NCBI RefSeq assembly: GCF_013114625.1
Contig: NZ_VTXD01000015.1
Location: forward strand, 24,612 to 88,611
Origin: Vibrio sp. 99-70-13A1
GTDB lineage: Bacteria; Pseudomonadota; Gammaproteobacteria; Enterobacterales; Vibrionaceae
Direction of reading: 5' to 3'
DNA length: 64,000 nt
Part shown: piece by piece, positions 44,909-51,958 of the stretch
Layout: each line of letters begins with the position of its first letter
Numbering within the stretch: the first letter of the stretch is position 1
Made by a program: the position numbers and the translations under genes
The notes under the pieces: model-generated
Told to the model about the DNA's origin: nothing
The model's input: only the letters and a program-made list of their open reading frames with translations
The model's database searches: none

Positions 44909-45487
44909 ATGAACAAGACAATTATTACCGTAGCCCTGACATTAGTGACATCAACAGCCTTTGCAGAAATGAACCATCTAGGTATGAATCATGCTGGCAT
45001 GGACCACAGTGATATGGATCATTCGACAATGGAAATGGGGAAAATGGATCATTCCAACATGATGATGGACCACTCTAAGATGGACCATTCAAATATGATG
45101 AATATGGAAGGGATGTCTGAGGTAGGAATGCCCGCAAAAGGCGCAAAGCCCGATAAAGTAGTCCATGTCATATTAAGCGATGATATGAAAATCACTTTCA
45201 AGAAAGATGTGAACATTGAGCCCAATGATGTGGTGCAATTTGTTGTAATGAATACTGGTAAGATCGACCATGAGTTTTCAATTGGCTCGATGCAAGAGCA
45301 GTTAAAGCATCGCGAGATGATGAAAAACATGGGTAATCATGAACATGATTCAGGCAGTACGGTGACAGTGAAACCGGGTAAAGCAAAGCAAATACTATGG
45401 CATTTCCATGGTGATAAAAATGTTGAGTTCGCTTGCAACATTCCAGGGCATGCAGAGGCAGGAATGGTGAAGAAAATCGTTATTTAG
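44909..45487 (+). CDS. Met/His-rich cupredoxin-domain copper-binding protein
   Basis: A 192-residue periplasmic protein. The signal peptide ends TAFA. A Met/His repeat region follows (MDHS-type units, residues 21-70), then a cupredoxin domain (about 80-192) with the likely type 1 copper ligands H121, C176, H181 and M186. Such proteins store or oxidise Cu(I) in the periplasm. Its place after cusCBA and its own spacer suggest coordinated but separately adjustable expression. Confidence 0.88.
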   Translation: MNKTIITVALTLVTSTAFAEMNHLGMNHAGMDHSDMDHSTMEMGKMDHSNMMMDHSKMDHSNMMNMEGMSEVGMPAKGAKPDKVVHVILSDDMKITFKKDVNIEPNDVVQFVVMNTGKIDHEFSIGSMQEQLKHREMMKNMGNHEHDSGSTVTVKPGKAKQILWHFHGDKNVEFACNIPGHAEAGMVKKIVI

Positions 45488-45645
45488 TTTTTCCAACGTT
45501 TTAGTTCGTATCTACATTTAAGCTGTATCAGCGCCTAAACTTTATCAACGCCAAAGTTTTATCAATGCTTAGCCAGATCGCAAGCTAGCTAGAGTAAAAG
45601 CTAACATGCTTTAAGCTAACAGTATTAATTGAGAATTTAAATCAG

Positions 45646-45672
45646 AGCCTCTAATTCGTTAGGGGCTTTTTA
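45646..45672 (+). terminator. Rho-independent terminator of the copper region
   Basis: A 9-bp stem (AGCCTCTAA / TTAGGGGCT with one G-U pair) closed by a UUCG tetraloop is followed by a T tract. It ends the transcript through the cupredoxin gene. Confidence 0.85.
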
Positions 45673-45890
45673 GTTCAGTAGATCAAATTATTTTCTGTAT
45701 TCTGCGTCTTTTTTTAGCGATTCCCGTTTAGCTAAAGTAACCAGCTAATGTAACCAATTAAATATGGGAAATTCTTGCACAGAATATTACCTAAGCAGAA
45801 AACCAGCACCCAAGAAGAAGGCTATAACTCAAGAAATAAACAGGCACCTAACTAAGCGCTTTTTACTTTAAAGTTTTAGATAATTCCACT

Positions 45891-45922
45891 AGTATCGAAA
45901 TATAGTCACAGAGTATCGAAAT
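45891..45922 (+). promoter_or_regulatory. Two 11-bp direct repeats upstream of sigZ
   Basis: AGTATCGAAAT occurs exactly at 45891-45901 and 45912-45922, 21 bp apart, i.e. two helical turns. The second copy is 13 bp before the sigZ ATG, so a bound protein would block initiation or translation start. They may be autoregulatory sites. Confidence 0.55.
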
Positions 45923-45935
45923 TGAGGTAAAAGCT

Positions 45936-46490
45936 ATGCTAGCGGAATGGTTAACACATAAAGACCAATTGAGAAGTTACATAGTAAAGCAGACTGGCGA
46001 TTTAGATTTAGCTGATGATATTTTGCAAGAAGTCTACATAAAAGCCAGTCAGAAAATTGACCAGTTAGAAGCAAGAGACAAACTGAAGAATTGGTTATAT
46101 CGCATTACTCATAATACGATTATGGACTTCTACCGATCTCATCAGAATCATGAAGAGTTAGTCGATAACCAAGTCGAAGAAGAGGTGCCTGCCGAGGTTG
46201 TGAACCTGCAAACCATGGGGCAGTGCTTGCGCCCTATGTTTGATTGCTTACCGGAAAAGTACCGTGAAGCGATGATCCTTTCAGAATTGGATGGGTTATC
46301 TCAACAGGCTGTCGCTGACCAGTTAGGATTATCACTTTCTGGTGCAAAAAGCCGAGTCCAACGTGGTCGGGTTAAGCTTAAAGAAATTCTCACCAACTGC
46401 TGTAATGTAGAAGCTGGGCGTGAAGGTATCGTTGATTTCTACCCTAAGGATGAATGTGCGGACTTTGCTAAAAAGTACAGCGTAAATTAA
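45936..46490 (+). CDS. sigZ: SigZ-type ECF sigma factor (first copy)
   Basis: A 184-residue sigma-70 family protein with region 2 (DLDLADDILQEVYIKAS.KI, residues 22-44) and region 4 (LDGLSQQAVADQLGLSLSGAKSRVQRGRVKLKEIL, about 118-152). The C-terminal tail NCCNVEAGREGIVDFYPKDEC is the extension typical of SigZ. There is no adjacent anti-sigma gene, and the cysteines in the tail may give redox or metal control. GAGG lies 8 bp before the ATG. The glutathione-synthetase-like gene follows 57 bp later. Confidence 0.9.
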   Translation: MLAEWLTHKDQLRSYIVKQTGDLDLADDILQEVYIKASQKIDQLEARDKLKNWLYRITHNTIMDFYRSHQNHEELVDNQVEEEVPAEVVNLQTMGQCLRPMFDCLPEKYREAMILSELDGLSQQAVADQLGLSLSGAKSRVQRGRVKLKEILTNCCNVEAGREGIVDFYPKDECADFAKKYSVN

Positions 46491-46547
46491 CTTAAATCAG
46501 GCAGAAGTATGCGTGGCGAAAATGATCAATTATAGAATTACTTCATT

Positions 46548-48029
46548 ATGAATACCGACAAAAACCAATTTATATCTCAACAAGTGATTGAAGATGTATG
46601 TGAGTGGGAAATCATGCATGGCGTTGCTTTTCGTCAGGCAGACAACACAGCGAGGCATGTCCCATTCAGTATCGCTCCAATGACGATGGAACGCTCTGTT
46701 TATCATCATCTACTCGCGGTGACGCCACTAATCGCTAAGTTAGTGAGTAACGTGTCAGAAGATCATGAGTTCTTGCAAGAATCCCTTCGTGACATGGCTA
46801 AAGCTGACCCTTTCTTCGGGCGCTTAATGGAGCTACATCAGCAAGCACACGACGATACATCCCAGAGTGATGAAACAGCTCGTCAGCCGCTATTATTGAT
46901 GCGAACTGATTTTATGGACGACCGCCAGCATGGCGCCAAAGTGATTGAGTTTAATGGTATTGCAGCAGGCATGGGACCATTTGGTCAACGCGCAGCAGAG
47001 CTACATCGCTTTGTTCAGAATCAATGGAATGATGTGTACCGCAAATGGTTAGAAGATGACACGGCGACGCCTGCAGATAATCAGGGCATGGAACAATTGG
47101 CTTTTGGCATTGCCACCTCAGCTAAGAAAGTCAAAGCGTACTTCTCTGAATTAGATAAGAAAAATGATGAGCAGAAACCAACGTTCTTGATGATTGTTCA
47201 GAAAGGCGAAGATAATGTTTACGATCAGCACCTTCTGGAAGTAGCCCTGCAAAACCTAGGTGTGAGAACTGTAAGACGCACATTCGAACAATTAAGCACT
47301 CAGCTATCGAGTGGTGAAAATAAGCGTCTTATCTTAGATGGTGTTGGCGCTATTGATACGGTTTATCTAAGAGCAGGGTATCAATATTCAGATTACTGGG
47401 CGCCAGAGTTAAACGAAGACATTTGCTGCCATACATTAAGCCAGACGCGTTTGTTCATTGAGAAACACTATGTAGCAATGAATGCCACTATTAGCCAGCA
47501 ATTGGCAACCAGCAAATCAATGCAAATGCTACTGACTATGATGCCTGCGGAAGATTATGCTCGTTGGGGCTTAACACTTGAAGAAGCACAGTTAGTGAAA
47601 AGTGTACTGGCGGAGATGAAGCCTATTTCGTCAGAAACCATTGAGTGGTTCAACAGCCACGCAGACAAAAAAGAATGGGTGCTTAAAAACCAAGGTGAGG
47701 GAGGTGGCCACTGTGTATTTGGTGAAGACATCAGTGACACTTTAACTACGCTAAAACCAGAAGAATACGATGCATGGGCATTGATGCAGCGTTTGTATCC
47801 TCATGAACGGGAAACGCCAACAATTGCGGTTCGTGATGGTAAGCAAACCTTAGTGGATGACTTAGTCAGTGAGATAGGTTTGTTTACCGCGCATTATCAA
47901 GGTGACGCCGTAACGGAGTTGGGCGGTTACGCTGGGTACCTCATTCGTAGTAAGCCTGCGAGTGAAAATGAAGGTGGTATCCACAGTGGACAAGGCATCC
48001 TAGATTCACTTGTTCTGATTGACTCGTAA
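46548..48029 (+). CDS. Eukaryotic-type glutathione synthetase homologue
   Basis: A 493-residue ATP-grasp enzyme related to eukaryotic glutathione synthetase, not to bacterial GshB. Matches to the family: RTD (119-121) and VIEFN (E134, N136; the Mg ligands), PFGQRAAELHRFV, YLRAGYQYSDY (R275), the glycine-rich triplet region WVLKNQGEGGG (E384 as third Mg ligand) and the C-terminal AGYLIRSKP...EGGIHSGQGILDS. It should ligate a glycine-like amine to a gamma-Glu-Cys-like acid. Bacteria with GshB rarely need it, so the product could be glutathione or an analogue. It is 57 bp after sigZ; no clear Shine-Dalgarno precedes it. Confidence 0.82.
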   Translation: MNTDKNQFISQQVIEDVCEWEIMHGVAFRQADNTARHVPFSIAPMTMERSVYHHLLAVTPLIAKLVSNVSEDHEFLQESLRDMAKADPFFGRLMELHQQAHDDTSQSDETARQPLLLMRTDFMDDRQHGAKVIEFNGIAAGMGPFGQRAAELHRFVQNQWNDVYRKWLEDDTATPADNQGMEQLAFGIATSAKKVKAYFSELDKKNDEQKPTFLMIVQKGEDNVYDQHLLEVALQNLGVRTVRRTFEQLSTQLSSGENKRLILDGVGAIDTVYLRAGYQYSDYWAPELNEDICCHTLSQTRLFIEKHYVAMNATISQQLATSKSMQMLLTMMPAEDYARWGLTLEEAQLVKSVLAEMKPISSETIEWFNSHADKKEWVLKNQGEGGGHCVFGEDISDTLTTLKPEEYDAWALMQRLYPHERETPTIAVRDGKQTLVDDLVSEIGLFTAHYQGDAVTELGGYAGYLIRSKPASENEGGIHSGQGILDSLVLIDS

Positions 48030-48099
48030 TTCACTCACTCAATTATTAGTTGTGCGGGCGATGGGTTGGATGGGTTGCAAGTTTTATGAGTAACTAGCT

Positions 48100-48138
48100 A
48101 TATGTTGAACGGATATGTTGAACAGATATGGTGAACGG
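48100..48138. repeat. 13-bp tandem repeat, 3 units
   Basis: Three adjacent copies of ATATGTTGAACGG (48100-48112, 48113-48125, 48126-48138) with one or two substitutions, about 70 bp after the glutathione-synthetase-like stop. Confidence 0.88.
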
Positions 48139-48194
48139 GTTGTGCGGTGAGCCATTATTTAGATACACAACCAGTTATGACCACTAGACCAAAT

Positions 48195-48224
48195 AAAGGG
48201 AGTGAACAATGCTCCCTTTTTCTC
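48195..48224 (+). terminator. Terminator after the glutathione-synthetase-like gene
   Basis: An 8-bp stem (AAAGGGAG / CTCCCTTT) with a 9-nt loop is followed by TTTCTC. Confidence 0.82.
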
Positions 48225-48519
48225 ATTTTATGTCTCTGATCCCACGTATTTTATTCTCTGCTTCTAATCGCTTATCTTCTATTCTTTTCTTCAGCTTCTA
48301 ATTCCAAATCAATCCAGCGCATTAATACACACAGGATATTTGATGAAGAAATGATGGTTTAGAAGCAGGATAACCAATAAAAAGATCTTGTTTTTTTGAA
48401 CTAGGTTATAAGTCTGAGTTTTAAAATGTGAACCAACAATCACATCTTGTTGATAGCGCTTTGCTTAATTTTACGCCTAATTATTATGTATGATAATAAC
48501 ACATGAAAGGACTGTAAAA

Positions 48520-49563
48520 ATGAAACAAACTCTTGCTCTGACTGGTGCTCTTTTACTTGCTATGCCTGCATTAGCGGATGTTGCTAATAACGGTGTCGAT
48601 TCCCCAGTTCCTGCCGACAAATTTGATATGCGTAACTGGAAGATCACCATCCCTTCAGACATCAATGAAGATGGTAAAGTCGATGAAATTGAAGGTGTAG
48701 CAATGATGAGCTACTCGCATTCAGACTTCTTCCACCTAGATAAGAACGGACATCTTGTCTTTGAAGTGCATAACAAAGCGATTACGACTAAAAATTCAAA
48801 GAATGCGCGTTCTGAATTGCGTCAAATGCCTCGTGGGGCTAACTTTGACAATATTCTTACTGACGGCAAGCTGAACCAATGGTCTCTTTCTAGCCACCCA
48901 GAAGCGGATCAATACAGCGCAGTAGGCGGCACTTTAGAGGCAACGCTTCAGGTTAAACATGTTTCTCTGCATGCAAAACACCCTGAGAAATACCCAGCGC
49001 ACTCTGTAGTTGTAGGACAAATACACGCTAAAAAGCACAAAGATCAGATCAAAGCTAAAACTGGATATGGACACGGTAACGAGCCTCTTAAGATTTTCTA
49101 CAAGAAGTTCCCAGACCAAGAATACGGTTCAGTTTTCTGGAACTACGAGCGTAACCTAGAGAAGAAAGATCCAAACCGTGCTGATATTGCTTACCCAGTA
49201 TGGGGCAACACTTGGGAAAACCCAGCTGAACCAGGAAAAGCGGGTATTGCTCTAGGTGAAGACTTTAGCTACCGAGTAGAAGTTAAAGGCACAATGATGC
49301 ATCTAACTTTCGAAACAGCGAGACACGATACTGTGACTTACGATATTGATCTTAGCAAAGGTATTGATGAGAAAGATCACCCAACAGGTTACGCAGCGGA
49401 TGATTTCTACTACAAAGCCGGTGCATACGGTCAATGTAGCGTTCAAGATTCTCACCCAGTATGGGGACCAGGTTGTGAAGGTACTGGTGACTTCGCGGTT
49501 GATAAGAAAAACGGCAACTACAACAGCGTGACATTCTCTGCTTTGAAGCTGAACGGTAAGTAA
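48520..49563 (+). CDS. Secreted PL7-family alginate lyase
   Basis: A 347-residue exported enzyme that cleaves alginate by beta-elimination. The signal peptide ends in PALA. The PL7 motifs are RSELRQ (97-102), QIH (167-169; the isoleucine variant is linked to activity on guluronate-containing blocks) and YYKAGAYGQC near the C-terminus. Residues 47-58 (DINEDGKVDEIE) look like a calcium-binding EF-hand loop. I choose the ATG at 48520, with AAGGA 8 bp upstream, over the frame from 48490. A terminator follows. Confidence 0.92.
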   Translation: MKQTLALTGALLLAMPALADVANNGVDSPVPADKFDMRNWKITIPSDINEDGKVDEIEGVAMMSYSHSDFFHLDKNGHLVFEVHNKAITTKNSKNARSELRQMPRGANFDNILTDGKLNQWSLSSHPEADQYSAVGGTLEATLQVKHVSLHAKHPEKYPAHSVVVGQIHAKKHKDQIKAKTGYGHGNEPLKIFYKKFPDQEYGSVFWNYERNLEKKDPNRADIAYPVWGNTWENPAEPGKAGIALGEDFSYRVEVKGTMMHLTFETARHDTVTYDIDLSKGIDEKDHPTGYAADDFYYKAGAYGQCSVQDSHPVWGPGCEGTGDFAVDKKNGNYNSVTFSALKLNGK

Positions 49564-49596
49564 TCTCACTGTTCATCTAAGATTTATTCGTTAAAA

Positions 49597-49640
49597 GAAG
49601 CCTTTTGCTGCACTCACTCGCAGTGAAAGGCTTTTCTATT
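49597..49640 (+). terminator. Terminator of the alginate lyase gene
   Basis: Stem arms AAGCCTTT (49598-49605) and AAAGGCTT (49626-49633) with an inner CTGC/GCAG pair are followed by TTTCTATTTC. The downstream T-rich stretch is itself a hexamer repeat. Confidence 0.82.
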
Positions 49641-49662
49641 TCTATTTCTATTTCTATTTCAG
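49633..49662. repeat. 6-bp tandem repeat (TTTCTA) after a terminator
   Basis: About five copies of TTTCTA directly follow the terminator stem of the alginate lyase gene and supply its T-rich tail. Confidence 0.8.
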
Positions 49663-49846
49663 TCCTATCTCTTCCCATTTGCCTACTCGTTTATTAACGG
49701 CAATTTTGGCTACTTGGCAATTTAGTCTTTGGTTATATGCCTACCCAACTACTGGAATCATTTATTTGAAATAAAAAAGCATCCTTTTGCATCCTCGTGC
49801 GTGTTGTTTATAGAAAGCATATAAAAACAGCCGAACAGGTACTCAA

Positions 49847-50917
49847 ATGTTGGATATTTTCACAAAATTAGCAGACTGGATAACGTACACCCTGATAGGG
49901 ATAGAACCCAATACACCTTTTGGAGTTGGGGTTCATTTCTTCATTGAAGACACCAGTAAAATTTTAGCCTTATTGTTTATCCTGATTTACGTCATCTCTT
50001 ATTTACGAGCAAGCTTGAGCATTGAAAAAGTTCGAGATTACCTACAAGGCAAACATCGTGGTGTCGGATATTTCCTTGGTTCCGTTTTCGGTGCGATTAC
50101 GCCATTTTGCTCCTGTAGCTCAATTCCTCTGTTTATGGGGTTTGTATCTGCGCGCATACCAATTGGTGTCACTATTTCTTTTCTTATTACGTCACCGCTT
50201 ATTAATGAAGTCGTTGTGATCATGTTAGGTAGCGTTTTGGGGCTCAAATTCACACTCATGTACATCACCATTGGGATGCTACTGGGTATGTTTGCTGGTG
50301 TGCTTTTAGATATGTGCAAAGCACACCGTTGGTTACAGCCGTTTCTAGCAAAAGCCTACCAGCAAGATCTATCTCCAATAGAGTCAACCGGTCCCGCTCA
50401 TGAGCCAGAACACCCGCTTAAAGGAAGCAATAGCTCTGAACAAAACCAAGAGCCTGATAAACCGATTTCTGGAAAAACGACCTCTGAAAAACAGGACATG
50501 ACTTATCAAGAACGCCACTCTTTTGCGGTCAATGAAACCAATACGATTGTCCGCCGAATTTGGATATGGGTGATCATTGGTGTTGGGCTTGGCGCATTTA
50601 TTCACGGATTTGTTCCAGCGCAGTGGTTTGAAGAAAACTTGGCAAACGGACAGTGGTGGACGGTGCCTCTAGCGACATTGAGCGCGATTCCTATTTACAC
50701 CAATGCCTCAGGTATTGTGCCAATTATGGGCTCTCTTATTGATAAAGGAATGCCACTGGGGACTACTTTGGCTTTTTGTATGGGGGCTGTAGCGGTGAGT
50801 TTGCCTGAATTTATGATGCTCAAACAGGTGATGCAATATCGGCTCCTTGGGATCATTGTGGGGTATTTATTCATCGCAATATCGATTACTGGGTGGCTGT
50901 TTAATACTTATTATTAA
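49847..50917 (+). CDS. Permease of the YraQ/ArsP-like (DUF318) family
   Basis: A 356-residue inner-membrane permease with about eight helices and the family hallmark FCSCSSIPLFMGF (about 87-99), followed by SFLITSPLINEVV. A hydrophilic linker (about 175-230) separates the halves. Members move unidentified substrates; some act on organoarsenicals. It forms a unit with the next two genes, a small thioredoxin and a SigZ-type sigma factor, an arrangement seen in other bacteria. Confidence 0.88.
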   Translation: MLDIFTKLADWITYTLIGIEPNTPFGVGVHFFIEDTSKILALLFILIYVISYLRASLSIEKVRDYLQGKHRGVGYFLGSVFGAITPFCSCSSIPLFMGFVSARIPIGVTISFLITSPLINEVVVIMLGSVLGLKFTLMYITIGMLLGMFAGVLLDMCKAHRWLQPFLAKAYQQDLSPIESTGPAHEPEHPLKGSNSSEQNQEPDKPISGKTTSEKQDMTYQERHSFAVNETNTIVRRIWIWVIIGVGLGAFIHGFVPAQWFEENLANGQWWTVPLATLSAIPIYTNASGIVPIMGSLIDKGMPLGTTLAFCMGAVAVSLPEFMMLKQVMQYRLLGIIVGYLFIAISITGWLFNTYY

Positions 50918-51042
50918 TCGCTAATTGAGATGGCTTTAACTAATGGCTTATCACGATTCACTTATTACGGATAGCTCGTAACGAATTATGAATATAGGTT
51001 CAAAGTTTACGATTCAATAAAGGCTAAAATAGAGGTTCTATT

Positions 51043-51276
51043 ATGAAAAATATAAATGTGTATGGTTCAGGTTGTAAAAACTGCGCGTTAACCGCGCAGC
51101 GGTTTGAACAAGTGGCTAAAGAGTTAGATCAAGAGATTCAAATACAAAAAGTCACGGATTTAGAAGCAATCATGACGGCAGGTATTATGAGCACGCCAGG
51201 AGTCAGTATTGACGGTGTAGTCAAGCATACCGGTTCTGTTCCTAGCCTTGAGGTTGTGAGAACACTGCTCGCTTAA
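51043..51276 (+). CDS. Small redox-active disulfide (thioredoxin-like) protein
   Basis: A 77-residue cytosolic protein with the thioredoxin-fold motif SGCKNCALT (C-X2-C at residues 10-13) and the conserved cis-proline region STPGVSIDGVVKHTG. It matches the Thioredoxin_3 family often encoded beside YraQ permeases. It may keep the permease or its cargo reduced. Confidence 0.88.
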   Translation: MKNINVYGSGCKNCALTAQRFEQVAKELDQEIQIQKVTDLEAIMTAGIMSTPGVSIDGVVKHTGSVPSLEVVRTLLA

Positions 51277-51335
51277 CTCTTCTAATGCGCCTTAATGAAT
51301 AAACAAATAAGCGAATAGCTTTTGAAGGACCAAGT

Positions 51336-51866
51336 ATGAAGTGCCTAATGAAAGCATGGGAAGAAACAGAACCAATGCTGTATGGCTGGCTGATGAAGCA
51401 AACGAAAAGTCAGCCTGAAACGGAAGATATCATGCAAGAAGTATTTTTGAAGGCGATGCAGAATAGTGAAAAATTCTGCTCGCTGGATGATGGAAAATCT
51501 TGGATTTTTAAGGTGACGAAAAATTACTTTATTGACCGTATTCGTCGCAAGGTGGACTCAGAAGATATTGATGAATACCCCGCTTTAGAAACGGTTCCAC
51601 CGGTAATGATACAGTTACAAACATGTTTACCGCGTTTATTGCCAAAGTTAGATTCTAAAGCGCGACATATTATTGAAGCTTGCGATTTAAACGGTTTAAC
51701 TCAGCTTGAGTACTCAGAGCTTCATGATCTCAGTTTAGCAGCCACTAAAGCGCGCCTGCGAAGGGCTCGATTAGAACTTAAGGATAAACTCATCAGCGAG
51801 TGCAAGGTAAAGCAAGACGAAACGGGCGTGTGCTGCTTTAAACGTATTCAAGTCAATGAATTATAA
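51336..51866 (+). CDS. sigZ: SigZ-type ECF sigma factor (second copy)
   Basis: A 176-residue sigma factor with region 2 (PETEDIMQEVFLKAMQNSEKF) and region 4 (LNGLTQLEYSELHDLSLAATKARLRRARLELKDKL). The tail has several cysteines and the closing VCCFKRI, like a shortened SigZ extension. It differs from the first copy enough to be a separate paralogue. AAGGA lies 6 bp before the ATG. It is in line with the permease and thioredoxin genes. Confidence 0.87.
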   Translation: MKCLMKAWEETEPMLYGWLMKQTKSQPETEDIMQEVFLKAMQNSEKFCSLDDGKSWIFKVTKNYFIDRIRRKVDSEDIDEYPALETVPPVMIQLQTCLPRLLPKLDSKARHIIEACDLNGLTQLEYSELHDLSLAATKARLRRARLELKDKLISECKVKQDETGVCCFKRIQVNEL

Positions 51867-51958
51867 TAAGAGAAAGCACAGTAAGAGAAAGCAACTTGAA
51901 TGCACTTGGCGTTCACAGTTACTTTGGCGGTAACGGTTAATAGGCTATGTTACAGTCA

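Larger units (their letters stand above)
45488..45935. other. Intergenic region: repeats, terminator and upstream elements of sigZ
   Basis: This 448-bp gap begins with about three diverged copies of a 17-18 bp unit (45523-45574, CTGTATCAGCGCC type). A terminator follows at 45646-45672, and at the far end a pair of direct repeats before sigZ (45891-45922). No gene is visible. Confidence 0.6.
48030..48519. other. Intergenic region: tandem repeat, terminator and alginate lyase leader
   Basis: The gap holds GGATGGGTTG-type repeats near 48062-48078, a 13-bp tandem repeat (48100-48138), a terminator (48195-48224), then about 295 bp of AT-rich leader that must contain the lyase promoter. No gene is seen. 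Confidence 0.6.
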
